Of a DNA stretch of 64,000 nucleotides, positions 19,880-32,300 are shown in pieces (the first letter of the stretch is position 1; the number at the start of each line of letters is the position of its first letter). The DNA lies in the NCBI GenBank assembly GCA_905221605.1, contig CAJNDS010002185.1, positions 516,890-580,889 of the forward strand. Direction: 5' to 3'. The notes under the pieces were generated by a model. That model had not been told where the DNA came from. It did no database searches and worked only from the letters and a program-made list of their open reading frames with translations. This DNA is from Symbiodinium natans. Taxonomy: Eukaryota; Sar; Dinophyceae; Suessiales; Symbiodiniaceae. The position numbers and the translations under genes are program-made.

Positions 19880-22192
19880 CCCACTACTCAGACTCAACAG
19901 CGAGCCCACTTTTGTTCTGCCAGGTGAAGCCAAAATTCCAGGCCCTAAGCTCTAAGCCCTAAGCCCTAAGCCCTAAACCCTAAACCCTAAACCCCCTAAA
20001 AGCCCAAGCCCTAAACCCTAAACCCCCAAAAAGCCCGAGGCATATGCCCAAGCCTACCCGCAGTACGCTGCGGCGTACTCGGCCGCTTGGCCGCCGGTTT
20101 CGGGATTGAGGGTGAGGGTCGCGGGCTCAGGTTTGCTGGCTTGGGGTTTCGGGGTTTGTTTGCAGGGTTTTGCTGGTCTACGGTTTTGGGTTTGGGGATG
20201 TGTTGGTTTCGGCCCTAAGTTTTTTCATTGTTGGTTGAGGTTTTGGTTTCAGGGCATGGTGTATCAGGCCACTTTCAAGTTTCAGGGGCCAGCGCAGTAT
20301 TCCCATGGTGGGGTTTATGTAGTGTGTGCCCTGGGGTTAAGGTGCGGGGCTTGGCCTAAAGGGGCCCCCTGGTATGCTCCCTGGTCTTCTTGAGGGGTTC
20401 TGTGAAGTAGGGGCCAGGGGGTTGTGAGGGGTACACCAGCAGTATAGAGTAGAAGGGCCAATTACGGGCCCAGACCAACAGACCATCTAACTCCTAAGAA
20501 TTGGGCTTGGGGTTTAGGGTTTAGGGTTTAGGGTTTAGGGTTTAGGGTCTAGGGTTTAGGATAATTAAAGTTCAGGGTTGAGAGTGTACTACCACCTCCT
20601 CTCTTTGAAGGCGCCAAACTTTGAACTCCAAACAGCAAACTCGAAACCCAAATCCTTAAACCCCAAAACCCAATGATAAAACGTCAAAACACTCGCGAGA
20701 AGGCGCAAGCCCTGCCCTAAACACAAACTCCCGCGCAAGCCCTGTACCCCATGTCTCCACAACCCCCAAAAGGCCCTGATGTGAACCCCACTAAACCCTA
20801 GACCCGAAACCCTAAACCCTAAACCCTAAACCCTAAACCCTAAACCCTAAACCCTAAACCCTAAACCCTGAACCCTGAACCCTGAACCCTCAACCCTGAA
20901 CCCTGAACCCTGAACCCTGAACCCTGAACCCTACACCAGGCCTATGGCTATGGCTCATCTCCTGCAGACTACACCGCGTACATGCAGCAGATGGCGGCCG
21001 CAGGTGTAGCGGGGCGTAGGGGTCAGGGGTCAGGGGTTTAGGCTTTAGGGTTTAAATTCCCTCTTAACCAACCCTAAACCGCAAAACCCTAAACCCTACG
21101 CCCTAAACCCAAGCCTCAAGGCCCTAAGCCAGGCTATGGCACCTCCGGCTACGGGACCTCGGGCGCGCCAGGTGGAGTTTGCAGTGAAGGGTGGGGTCAT
21201 AGTATTCTGGTTGTAGCCGCGGCCATTCCTACGAAGGGGGTTTAGGGTTTTGGGTTCTATAGACTAATAGATTACAGACGGGTTCGGTTGGGGCCGAAAA
21301 CTAGGAAGAAAGGCGCGCAGGCTTGCCCTGGACGCGGAAGGTCGGGTGTTTAGATTGGGGTATAAGGTTTGAGGGTTCAGGGTTTATTCAAGGGTTAGGG
21401 CAAACCGTAAAAGCCCTCTCAACAACCCAAAGACTCGCGAGGGCAACCCAGCAGGCTTCTAAACAGCCGTACAGCCTTCAATCGCGAATTCTAAAAACAA
21501 GACACTAAAAGCCGCCACGCGACCCACAAAACCTAAGAATCTCTGAAAGCTTCTAAACACAAAAACCCTAAATCCGAAACCTTTAGCCCAGAAAGCCCGG
21601 AAGTTCTGAACCCGAAAAAGCAAGCGCTTAAAACCTTAAACCCTACACAACCCTCATTCTGAAATCATGCCCTGAATGATCCCAAGCCCGCGAGACAACC
21701 CCCCCGAAAAAAGCCAACACGCCCTTTAAACAACGCCCGCAACACCTCCCTCAATTCCTTCAGCCCAACACCCCTAAGCCCTAAACCAGTAGGGATCCTA
21801 GAAGCGGTTGCAGGCATCGCCAGTGATCCCATGGCCGCGTACTACGGCGGCGGGGGCTACGGCGGGCTGGCTTCTAGGCCGCAAGAACTCAGAACCCCAA
21901 ATTCTGGGGTTGGAGGGGCTTAAGTGGGTTGGGCGTTTAGGTTTCGGTTTCAGGGTTTGGGGGCTTAGGTGGGGCTGGGGGGGGGTGGGGGGTTTGGGTT
22001 TCAGGGGTTCAGGGTTCAGGGATGGGGATGTGGGGCCTGCCCTGGGAGCACAATGAGCACAAGAGTTTCTTTGGCGCAAGTAACCCTAAACCCTAACCCT
22101 GAACCCTGAACCCTAAACCCTAAACTCGGAGTTGGCTACTTGGGGGCGATGTGGGGTGCAGGACCCAGACATCATGGAAGTCCATCGTGCAC
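17166..22192 (+). CDS. CSD gene, Tyr/Ala/Gly/Gln-rich exons
   Basis: Eight islands read as phase-compatible exons: 17166-17233 (DAKAAASPASYQMMMSSPAW), 18000-18056 (PYGAYAARAPGRDLQGTS), 19476-19536 (HANSRPPAAQAYSYAVPEAA), 20040-20096 (AYAQAYPQYAAAYSAAWPP), 20940-21003 (AYGYGSSPADYTAYMQQMAA), 21133-21171 (YGTSGYGTSGAP), 21814-21908 (DPMAAYYGGGGYGG) and 22162-22192 (DPDIMEVHRA). Junction phases run 2, 2, 0, 0, 1, 1, 0. Similar composition in separate islands, AG/GT borders and frame continuity argue for coding. Two splice signals lie inside heptamers (donor AG|GTTTAG at 17233, acceptor TTTAG|G at 19475). The product would be a flexible Tyr/Gly-rich segment, as often found beside RNA-binding domains. 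Introns hold heptamer tracts. Exact borders need transcripts. Confidence 0.65.
19797..19878. repeat. variant tract (GGGTTGA)n
   Basis: About 11 copies of GGGTTGA, another homogenised variant of the telomere heptamer. Confidence 0.9.
20805..20930. repeat. telomere-type tract, CCCTAAA changing to CCCTGAA
   Basis: The first half is CCCTAAA and the second CCCTGAA, directly upstream of the exon at 20940. Confidence 0.9.
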
Positions 22193-22594
22193 GTGGGGGG
22201 TTGATCCAAAGATCCTTCTTGGGAGTTTCTCTAGGCTCGTAGATGGGGGGGGGGGGGTTTCCAAAAACAGGGGTACCCTTCTTGGGGGGATTCTACTCTG
22301 TTTGGGGGTCTAAAAAGGGGACCCCCCCCCGGCTAGGTTGGGAAATGCCCATATGGGTTTGTGAGGACATGGTGGGTTATTTCGGGACCATGTGTTGATC
22401 AACCGACAGGTCTGTGTGGTAGCTGCTGTTATGGTGTAGCAGCGTAGCAGTGTAGGACGACCTGATGTTGGGGTAGGTGTGGAAAAAGTATAGTATGGTG
22501 GATTGTAACATATAGTATACTAAAGTAGAAAAGCAAAAACATGGATCAATAGAGAAATAGACATTATAAACATACGTAAATACATGAACATGTG

Positions 22595-22607
<13 letters not shown>

Positions 22608-22639
<32 letters not shown>

Positions 22640-22705
22640 CCAAGAGAGCCCCCAATGATCCAACCTTCTCATAATACTATGTTCTATGTTATATAATATA
22701 TTGGA

Positions 22706-22736
<31 letters not shown>

Positions 22737-22738
22737 CG

Positions 22739-22777
<39 letters not shown>

Positions 22778-22920
22778 ATGTATGTATATATATCTATATA
22801 TATATGTCGTTAAGCATAACCTATTGACATAGATAAATATATAGCATCTATATATATATATATATATATCTATTATAAAACAATATACAAAGATGTATCA
22901 TATATATATATATATATATG
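22608..22920. repeat. (TA)n-rich microsatellites
   Basis: Several TA runs of 20-35 bp with TATG/TATC interruptions. Confidence 0.95.
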
Positions 22921-22969
22921 TACTATACATGTATATCATAGCAGTATATTTTGTGATATGGTATTCTAT

Positions 22970-23603
22970 AGAACATCACAGACACCTAGAATATCCAAGA
23001 TTTTTGAGAACGTCTCAAACATTACAGATATCTGGAATATCTGAGAAGTTCGAACCGTATCAAACATGATATTTGGAGTATGCGAAATGTTTGAACCGTA
23101 AGGGACGTCTTGGGGGCGGGAAAATTTACACCCCCAACAACATCTGGAATATTTAGAATATCCAAGATGTCTGTACATGTCTCAACCCTCACAGATATCT
23201 AGAACATCCGAAATGTATGAACAGTGTGGGAAGTCTTGGAATTCAGACACACGGAAAGAGTCCCAAACACTTGGAGCATCTTGAGTATCTAGAATATCCA
23301 AGATTTTGTAAATGTCTCAAACATCACAGATGTCTAGACTATCCGAGATGTTTGCCCCCCGTGCGGAGGTCTTGGCTTTCAGACACACCGGCAAAGCTAC
23401 ATCCCAAACACGTGGAACATCTAGAATACCCAAGATTCTTGTACATGTCTCAAACATCACAGATATCCAGAATATCCGAAATATTTGAACCGTGTGGGGA
23501 GTCTTGGGATTCAGATACACGAGAGAAGCTACATCCCAGACACTTGGAACATCTGGAATATCTAGAATATCCAAGAATCTTGTACATGTCCCAAACATCA
23601 CAG
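22970..23603. repeat. array of 131-145-bp repeats, forward orientation
   Basis: About five units, each with CACAGATATCTAGAATATCC near one end and a CCAAACACTTGGAACATCT segment near the middle. An inverted partial array lies at 25430-25720. Confidence 0.85.
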
Positions 23604-23757
23604 GTCTTAATGCTTGAGTGATTTTCTCACGTTCCTTCTTCCGAAACCCATGACGCAACCAATCTGCTCACTAGAAGTATCCGATGTCGAAGGTCTTGTC
23701 ATTGTTGCAGAGAGGGTCGGAGATGATCGGGGAGTAGGAGATGAGTGAGCAACGTCT

Positions 23758-23762
<5 letters not shown>

Positions 23763-23807
<45 letters not shown>

Positions 23808-23812
23808 GTTTG
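23763..23812. repeat. (TG)n microsatellite
   Basis: About 20 TG dinucleotides. Confidence 0.95.
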
Positions 23813-23899
23813 TGTGCATGGAGGCGACACTGTCGTTGGGCTTCGCGGCGAAGGGCCGGGTCCCAGAAAGACACCTCGTCATCGTGGTGAGACTCAGAG

Positions 23900-24238
23900 A
23901 TGCTCGCTCAACGGTCCGATTTCTTGTTGTGCTGGTGTGCAGCAGGCGGGCGATTGGAAGGGACAAGCCTTTTTGCCATTGATTGCGTTTTAGGTGGTCA
24001 GTGTGCTGATTCATTGCCATGTTATGCCAGTCCCTGGGATTTGACGGAGCTCAGCCAGACCTTGGCGGCCGTCCTGGCTTCCGAGGAGTTTGGTCCCGAA
24101 AGTTCTCGAATGATATATGGTGTTCGACTTTTGCCTGGTGAGGACGGGGTCCACAACCTGGCTCGAGCACAAGATGCCTCGGCTTTTGTAGCTGGCGTCC
24201 ACGGCCGGTTGGAGGAGATCGCGCTGCTGTGGCCTTAA
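23900..24238 (+). CDS. unassigned ORF inside the insertion
   Basis: A 112-codon ORF. Its last 70 residues (beginning PWDLTELSQTLAAVL) have protein-like composition with no low complexity. No family recognised; it may be an exon of a captured gene or chance. Confidence 0.25.
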   Translation: MLAQRSDFLLCWCAAGGRLEGTSLFAIDCVLGGQCADSLPCYASPWDLTELSQTLAAVLASEEFGPESSRMIYGVRLLPGEDGVHNLARAQDASAFVAGVHGRLEEIALLWP

Positions 24239-25226
24239 ACTACCCTGCAAAACCCTGCGAGAAAAACGCGTGGGAATAGGATTTTGAGACGCTTGCCTTC
24301 GTCTGCGACCACCGCCCACGTGACACAACAGGCGTGTGAGAACTGGGTTGAAAAACTGGCGACAAAGGTAGTTTTTGACCCACGGCCCATATACAAGGAC
24401 GAACTCATAAGATGTTGATTCTGCGAGGCAGCAGATGCGCCAGTCTTTTTCTGTGCAAGCTCTGCTTCTCAAAGCCTGGGATCGGTTGTTGGGTTGTTTA
24501 GCGTTTCTTGCTTCTTGACTTATTGGTTTCGGGTCATAGAAGTTTCGGGTTTTTGAACCCTAGGTCCATTGTCTGTTGAGAAAGGGTTTGTAGTAGGGGT
24601 TGACTTGGAGCTCTTGGAAGGGAGGGCTCAGCCGCCTCATGGAAAGGGCGACGAGGCGCAAGCAATCTTGCAACCTGATAAGAGCCACGAGAACCCTGGA
24701 GTTCTGGACCCCAACTCTTCAAATGGGACGTCTGGAAAAGGGGGCCCGCGCAGCCAAGCCACATTACGATAGGACATGGTCCTGGGTACGTGTTCAGCTG
24801 CTTTTGACTGTAGCGCCGATCCCCTATTAACTAGATTCATTCGCCCTCCTTCCAACCAGTCCCACTTGGGTTGCTATGGATGATGGACCCCTTGATGCAG
24901 CATAAGAATCTCGCGCTTTGCTCACGGGCTCATATGTTGCAGAAGCGCCAGCAAGCAGAAAGGTCCAGGTGCAAGCTCTGTTACATTGCCGCTTGCTTTG
25001 GCGCAAGTCGCAACTTTCACCAAAACGGTTCAGTGGCACGCGCGAGTCATTTGTCGCTAAAACACAGCATCGCGAACAAAGTGTGAACAAGGTGCGCAAA
25101 ACAAGTGAGCTCGGAGTTTCACTTGCAGGAAGAAGACATTGTCACACAGAACTCTTGCGGAGCAAATAGTAGTAGTGAAGCTGCTTTGTAAGCGTGCAGG
25201 AAACGCGCTTGAACAGAAACGTAGTG

Positions 25227-25375
25227 GAACAAGTCGTTCAAGTAAAAATGTTGTATTTGTATAACGGTTGAAAAGGAACTTCGCGGAACACATCGTGCAA
25301 GTGCGAACGGTGTATTTGTATAATGTTTGAACAAGAAATTCACGGAACAAATCGTGCAAGTGAGAACCATGTACG
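25227..25375. repeat. 59-bp direct repeat, about 2.5 copies
   Basis: Units start GAACAAGTCGTTCAAG, GAACACATCGTGCAAG and GAACAAATCGTGCAAG and share TTGTATTTGTATAA in the middle. Confidence 0.8.
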
Positions 25376-25429
25376 TTGAAGTATATACACAAAGAAAACC
25401 AAGACTTCCGATACGGGACAATCGTTTCG

Positions 25430-25720
25430 CCAATTCTAGATATCTGTGGTGTTTGAGACATTTGCAAAATCTGGGATATTCTGGATATTCCAGATGTTCC
25501 AAGTGTTTGGGATGTAGCTTTTCCCGTGTGTCTAAACTCCAACCAAGACTCCCCACACGGTTCAAACATTTCGGATATTCTAGACATTTATGATGTTTGA
25601 GAAATTTACGAACATGTGGGATATTCACTTTGCGAATTTCCTAGATATCTGTGATGTTTGAGACATTTGCAAACATCGTGGATATTCCAGATATTCCAGA
25701 TGTTCCAAGTGTTTACGAAC
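25430..25720. repeat. array of 131-145-bp repeats, inverted orientation
   Basis: About two units that are the reverse complement of the 22970-23603 family (for example CCAGATGTTCCAAGTGTTTGG). Together they form long inverted repeats around about 1.8 kb of unique sequence. Confidence 0.8.
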
Positions 25721-25760
25721 TTGTTAAGCAAGAAGGTGGATCACAGGAGGCTCTGTTACC

Positions 25761-25915
25761 ATATATCTATATCTATATCTACATCTATATCCATATCTAT
25801 ATCTATATCTATATCTATATCTATATCTATATCTATATCTATATCTATATCTTGTGCGCACTATATCTATATCTATATCTATATCTACATCTACATCTAT
25901 ATCTATACCTATATC
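25761..25915. repeat. (TATATC)n microsatellite
   Basis: About 25 hexamers with one interruption near 25850. Confidence 0.95.
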
Positions 25916-26543
25916 TGATCTACATCGAAGGTATAGCTATCATAGTCCCATACGGTCACTGGCAATCCAGCGCCACATCAAAACCACGGCCCCTGTTGTG
26001 TGGGCTTTCCGGGCTTCAGGGCTTTCCGGAGCAAGGGCAGCCCAGGAAAGGCAATCGGCCTTAGGTTCACTTGTTGTGTCTGACCGCAGAACCTCAAAGT
26101 CCTACGCTGGTGGGTAGGACGGTTCCATGGGGGTTGCCTAAGAAAGGGGCACCTCATTGGTCCGTATCATAAGGGCATCCTACTGTTTGGGGATCTTAAA
26201 AACGGGGGGTCCCCTATTTTCGTAAACCCCTACGTCTCCCAAGGATCCCGGAACCAAGACCACGCCTTCCTTTGATCCTACCCTAAACAACCCCGAGCCC
26301 CAAAAAGACGAGGCACCCAACATGCACTACGGCACCGCCAGCGCCCCAGGAAAAGCTCCCTTCAGGGAAGGATGGTTTCATCTTCAGGGTGCTCGTTTTG
26401 AGGCGAGATGTATGAGCAGGGTGCACTTGAGACCCAAGAATCCAGGATTGGGGGACTTCGGAATCTTTAAGCGCTAAAGCCCGAAGACCAACCGTGCTGC
26501 CCAAAATGCGGCCCTGGACCTCTTGCGGCAAACTTATCGGAAG

Positions 26544-27777
26544 GCCAGCAGAACCACCAGGCCAGGCATGAATTGGGTTTGGGCAGGTGTCTCGGCCCCT
26601 ACGAAAGTCCCAATCCTGCTGCGCCCCAAGCCCAGAAGCCCTTACTCCCTTCGGCGCGGCAGGTCAAGACCTTCCTTGCCGAAAAGGGCTTCGGGTTCAT
26701 TGACTGCGTGACGTCGATCGAAGGCCTTCCGACAGCCCTGAAATCCAAGAGCATGAATGCCAATCTCCCGAAACCCTAGACCCGAAAAACCCCTAACCCC
26801 CTAACCCCCTAAACCCCTAACCCCCTAAACCCCTAAACCCCTAAACCCCTAAACCCCTAAACCCCTAAACCCCTAAACCCCTAAACCCCTAAACCCCTAA
26901 ACCCCTAAACCCCTAAACCCCTAAACCCCTAAACCCTAAAGCCCAAACCCACAACTTCACGTCCAGCTCTGGGAGCCCCTGCACCCCTCAAGCCCTCCAG
27001 TCTTTGACCCCGTGGGGCTGTTTGGGTGTAAGTATGGAGGGGTTTAGGGTTTAGGGTTTAGGGTTTAGGGTTTCGGGTGAAGGGTGCGGCGGCTATCTTC
27101 GGCCGGTTGGGCAAGGAGGTTGCCTTTAAAGCCCCAGTCGACAGGGGACATCTTCTTCTCAAAGAACGAGCTCCCTTCAGAGTTGGCGGCGCCTCCCCTG
27201 CCAAGTGGGCTCCGGGGATCGTGTTCCAAAAGCTTGAACCCTGAACCCCAAACCCCAAAAGCCAAAACCCGACCATAAAGCCCTTCCCTTGAGGCCCTTC
27301 CCTGCAAAGTTACCCACGCTCTCTTAGCAGCCAGCCTTGTCGCGCCGAAAGACCTGTAATCTCTACAGCCGACACCTGAACCTTGAACAGCACTTCGCAA
27401 GCCACAACCTCAACCCCTCCCCACATGAAATCCCATGCATTCGGTTCAGGATTTGGGGTTTAGGGTGTAGGGTTTTTGGTTTGGGGTTTTAGGGCTTGGG
27501 TTTAGGGCTCTGGAATTGGGGTTCAGTCCTTCTTCAAAGGCATTTGAGTGCTCCGGGCTCTGGACCTTCTTGCGCGCACTCCGGACCTGTTGCTGCTGCT
27601 ATGTTTCAGATTGCACAGAGGCTTCCTGATTGCCTTGAACCCCTAAACCCTAAACTCTAAACCCTAAACCCTAAACCCTAAATCCTGAACCTCGTAGGGG
27701 ATCCCAGGAAGCCAAAGAGCTGCGCGGCAAGTCCGTGCAGTTCGAGATCACCATGGGCAAGGCGACAAGAGTGTCGG
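26544..27777 (+). CDS. CSD gene, cold-shock module A (three exons)
   Basis: Exon 26544-26707 encodes a Gln/Pro/Ala-rich linker, then VKTFLAEKGFGFIDC, the first strand and RNP1 of a cold-shock domain. Exon 27138-27181 gives STGDIFFSKNELPS, the RNP2 strand. Exon 27698-27777 (or 27770) gives ELRGKSVQFEITMGKATR, the C-terminal strands. Phases match (0, then 2), and the join reads as one domain of about 55 residues. CSDs are OB-fold domains that bind single-stranded RNA or DNA through the aromatic residues of RNP1 and RNP2, both present here. The introns contain a (CCCCTAAA)n tract and other heptamers. This is one of the strongest modules in the locus. Confidence 0.75.
26777..26942. repeat. octamer tract (CCCCTAAA)n
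   Basis: About 19 copies of an octamer variant inside the first intron of module A. Telomerase adding TTTAGGG would not make this variant homogeneously. Confidence 0.95.
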
Positions 27778-27931
27778 GTTCGGGTCTAAGGGTGAGGGTG
27801 TGGTTTGGGGACTCGACACCGTAAACCCACACCCTGAAACCTCAGCCTCAAACCCTCTCCCTTAACCCTAAACCCTAAATCCAAAACCCTAAATAAACCT
27901 CAAGAGGTTCAGGGATTGCGTTTCTGGGCAG

Positions 27932-28717
27932 CGGAGGAGTTTGGCATCCCAATAGGCAAGGGTTTTCGGGTTATGAGGGATTTTGGGGTTTAGGGTTTTG
28001 GGGGTTCCGTTGTTTTAGGGTTTAGGGTTTAGGGTTTAGGGTTTTGGGTTTTTAGGGTTCTGGGGTTTTAGGGTTCTTAGAGTTTAGAGGGCTTGATGGC
28101 TTTAGGGCCTGTGGCTTGGTGGCCTGGAGAGCTAAAGCCCAAAAGTCTTAAACCCAAAGCCCAAAAGCCCTATATCCGTACAGCCCTAAAACCCTAAAAC
28201 CCGAATCCCTACACCTAAGGCCCTAAATCCCTAAAGCCCTAAAGCCCCAAAGCCTTGAAACCCCTCAAAACCCTCAACGCGCCCCAAAGCTGTAGCTGTC
28301 GGTTTGATTCGCAAGGATGGTCGGAACCGGGCGACCAGTGCCGCTTGCCTTCGGGGTTCTAGGGCTGAGGACTCGAGTGCAGGGGTTTAGGGCTTTAGGG
28401 GTTTAGGGGGTTGAGGGGCTTAGGGGCCTTTAGCAGGTCCATGGGTTGAGATCTACCCAGAGTCTTGGCGATCGGCGGGTTTGGGGTTTGGGTTTGGGGT
28501 TTTAGGGCGTTTAGCGCACTGCTCTAAACCCCGTTTGGGGTGTAGGTCTTGGGGGTCAAATTCGGGCTTTAGGTAGTGTGCGAGCTTCTAGTGCTTTGAT
28601 TCAAGGCTTAGGGTTTGGGTTTTTTTGGCTTAGGGCTAGGGTTCATTGATAAGACCTGAACCCTAACCCCCAGGCACAAATTGAGAAGTATGCCAAGTTG
28701 ATCCTTTTCTCCGACCC
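27932..28717 (+). CDS. candidate linker exons after module A
   Basis: Three islands: 27932-27961 (AEEFGIPIGK, after ctgggcag), 28296-28355 (AVGLIRKDGRNRATSAACLR in the frame continuing from it) and 28674-28717 (AQIEKYAKLILFSDP, after cccccag). Phase continuity holds for the first two but fails for the third as drawn, so an exon is missed or a border is wrong. Confidence 0.4.
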
Positions 28718-29332
28718 GTGCCCCCCCCCCCCCACCTACGCCAAGTTCCTTGCAGCAGAGAGCGCGACGTGCGAGAATTGTGAAGCCCTGAAGCCCCAAG
28801 CCCCTGAACCCCCAAACCCTGAATCCCAAAACTTCTAAACATCTCAACCCGAACCCCTCAACCCTACATCCTAAAGCACCAAACCCCACAACCCGCAGCC
28901 TCTCCCGAAAGAAGGTCACGGAGTGCTCCAAGGCGGGGCAGGGTATTCTTCAAGGGGATTAAGGGGGTTAGGGTTTCGGTTCTCGGGGTTTAGGGGTTTA
29001 GAGGTTTAGAGGTTTCGGGGGAAAGGTTCAGGGTATAGGGGTTTAGGGTTTAAGGTTCAGGGTTTGGTGAGCGTGGGTGGGTCTTTTCGGGCCCCCAAGC
29101 CCCTGCATCAGAGGTAGAGGCCAGAGATCCCCCAACTTCAGCGAGCCTTCTTCACTTGGTGCAAGGCTGCACCCTGAACCCTAGACCCTAAACCCGAGAC
29201 CCGACAGCTTAGACCTTAAACCCTAAGTCTTAAACCCAAAATCTAAACCCTAAACCCTAAACCCTAAACCCCAAACCCTAAATCCTAAAACCCCCCAGTC
29301 GGCCTTGTTGGGGCTCTTGTTGCTCCCCACAG

Positions 29333-32300
29333 CGAATCGCGGAGGAGATGGTGGAGCGCGCCATGTCCGCGGCACCCAAGCCCCAGGCAGGATGTTTGCG
29401 TGTGATTATGGGTTTTGCTCCTTTTTGGGTTCAGGGGTTGGTGTTTAGAGACTATGTTTGGCTTTAGACCCCAAGCCCCCAAGCCCCGAAGCCCTGAAGC
29501 CCCGAAGCCCCGAAGCCCCGAAGCCCCGAAGCCCCGAAGCCCCGAGGCCCCGAAGCCCCGAAGCCCCGAAGCCCCGAAGCCCCCAAGCCCCCAAGCCCCG
29601 AAGCCCCGAAGCCCCGAAGCCCGAAGCCCCGAAGCCCCGAAGCCCCGAAGCCCCGAAGCCCCCAAGCCCCCCCCTAAGCCCCCAAGCCCCGAAGCCCCGA
29701 AGCCCCGAAGCCCCGAAGCCCCGAAGCCCCGAAGCCCCCAAGCCCCCAAGCCCCCAAGCCCCCAAGCCCCAAGCCCTAAAACCCTGCCAGCCCAAAGCCC
29801 TAAAACCCTGCCAGCCCAAATAGCCTTCCCAAATGCGCCTCCTCACTGATAGGGCGCACCAGCCACCGGGACCGTCAAGTCCTATAGCGAACGCCTCGAG
29901 CTCAGTGGAACATTTGCCTGGACCCCAAGGCTGTTGCAGTTTCAGGTTTATTTATTTATTTATCTATTAATTTATTTATGTATTTATGTATTTATGTATT
30001 TATTTATTTATTTATGTATTTATTTATTTATTTATTTATTTATTCATTTATTTAGTTATATATTCATATATGCATATGTCTCTCGATATAAATAAGTATA
30101 TAGGATACATATACATATACATATATTGTATGCAGGGCTTAACTTTTCTCTCCCTCTCTATATGCATATATAGGTAGGGATTAAACTTTCACATATAGGG
30201 TTTAAGCTTTATAGTATATAGGGTTTACGGGTTTGGGGGATATGGGGGCTTAGTTTTTGCCCACACCAAACACCACGCCCCAAGCAATCAGGGAGCCACC
30301 CCGAAACACAGAAGCTCCAACATGTAGCCACCGTAATAAACCCTCTTCAAATGCCCAAGCCTTCAAACTCAAGACCCCAGAGCAGCCCCAGGCTCCCTAA
30401 AGCCCAAACAGCAAAGCTCTAAACCCTACACCCTGTCCCCTCTAAACCCTAAGCCCTAAGCCCTAAGCCCTAAGCCCTAAGCCCTAAGCCCTAAGCCCTA
30501 AGCCCTAAGCCCTAAGCCCTAAGCCCTAAACCCTAAACCCTAAACCCTAAACCCTAAACCCCTGAACCCTAAACCCTAAACCCTAAAGCCTGAACCCCCA
30601 AACCTCATGCATCAAGCCCCTTCATGTCGGGGGGGGGGGGTGCCTTCGCGAGGCAATGGCTACGGCTTCCTTGCGCTCCAGCCACTCGCCTTGCCTGCGG
30701 CCAGCGCGCTGTTTCATGGCCATCGGGTTCGAGATCCTAAGCCCTCACTTAGAGCCTAGGAAGGTGTGGGTTTAGGGTTCAGGGTTCAGGGTCTAGGGTT
30801 TAGGGTTTAGGGTTTAGGGGCGCAGGAAGGTGTAGGAGTTAGGGCATTGGTCCTCAGCAGCTTCCGAACGTCTACACACCCGATAGAAGCTAGCGAGAGA
30901 ACCCAAAGACCCCAGTGCCCAGAAGGCCCTGCGTCCTACAAGCCCTAAACGGGCATAGGGTCAAGTCCTGTAAGCCCCAGAACGCTTAGAGACCCTAATG
31001 TGCTAGAGCCTTATACGCCCTAAAGTAGGGTGCAGAGATTAGAATTTCGGGTTTAGGGTGGGTGCTCCCCTTCCTGTCTGCCGAGGGAGGACGAAGCAAC
31101 GCCGCCTCGCGATGCCCAGTTCAAAGGCGGCCCAAGACCATTGAGGTTTAGGCTTCAGGCTTCAGGCTTAAGGGTTTTCTAGGACCGAGAGTAGGCCCTG
31201 ATTCCCCTTTCTTAGGGCAAGCTCTTGGATTTTGGAGGGCCAGCGCAGGCCTGCGAGCGTTCAGGGCTTGGGGAGCTGCAGTGTTCGACGGCGGGGTTCG
31301 GGATTTTGAGGCTTTAGGACTAATAGAAAGGGTTAGGGCTTAGGGTTGAGGGTTTAAAGGTTTAGGGTTTAGCCTCCCCCTACACCCTCCCACGCCCACA
31401 CGCACAGGCACAAACAACCAAAAGCCCTCAAACCACCCCGACCCCAAACATTGCAATCACAAACAGACAAAAACTCCCCCACCCCCACCCTTCCCGAACC
31501 AATCCTTCAGGCCCTGATCCCCAAACCCTGAACCCTAAACCCCAAACCCGAAACCCCTAAACCCCTAAACCCCAAAACCCCAAAAACTCAAAACCCCTCA
31601 ACCCCTCAACCCCTTAACCCCTCAACCCCTCAACCCCTCAACCCCTCAACCCCTCAACCCCTCAACCCCTCAACCCCTCAACCCCTCAACCCCTCAACCC
31701 CTAAACCCCTAAACCCCCAAAACCTTAAACCCCTAATACCCAAAGACCCGACACCCAAACCCCTGAACCCCCAAAACCCCTAAACCCCCAAACCTTAAAC
31801 CCTAAACCCCTTAATCCCCTAAACCCCTAAACCCCAAACCCCACCCCCTAAAACCCCTTACCCTAAACCCTAAAACCCCTTAAGCCCCTAAGCCCCTAAA
31901 CCCCAAAACCCAAAATCCCGACACCCTAAACCCCTTCGTGTGCTCTTGGAGTGAAGCCAAAGTGACCCTAAACACCAAAACCCAAAATCCTGAAACCCTT
32001 AGGCCTTAACCCTGAACCCTAAACCCTAAACCCTAAACCCTAAACCCTAAACCCTAAACCGTAAACCCTAAGCCCTAAACCCTAAACCCTAAACCCTAAA
32101 CCCTAAACCCTAAACCCTAAACCCTAAACCCATTCTTGTGCTCTTAGAGAGAAGCCGAAGCGCCGAGGCTCCGACCTCAGCCCAGGGCTCCAGTCTTTGG
32201 GCTGGGCCCTCGTCGGCCGGGGCCTGAGGTTTAGGGTTTAGGGTTTAGGGTTTGGGGTTTAGGGTTAAGGGTTTGGGGTTTAGGGTTTAGGGTTTGGGGT

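Larger units (their letters stand above)
22193..26543. other. long intron with nested AT-rich insertion
   Basis: This stretch separates the 22162 and 26544 exons, whose phases (1 to 1) match. It departs from the heptamer background: G-rich patches near 22240 and 26200 are roughly inverse of each other, then come TA microsatellites, a repeat array in two orientations, and unique sequence at 23640-25390. The arrangement suggests a 4-kb mobile or fold-back element inside the intron. No transposase was recognised. Confidence 0.5.

Noticed and set aside
29285-29849. Pro/Ser/Glu and Gly/Ala repeat proteins on both strands
   Set aside because: They are products of the (CCCCGAAG)n octamer tract, which is open in several frames.
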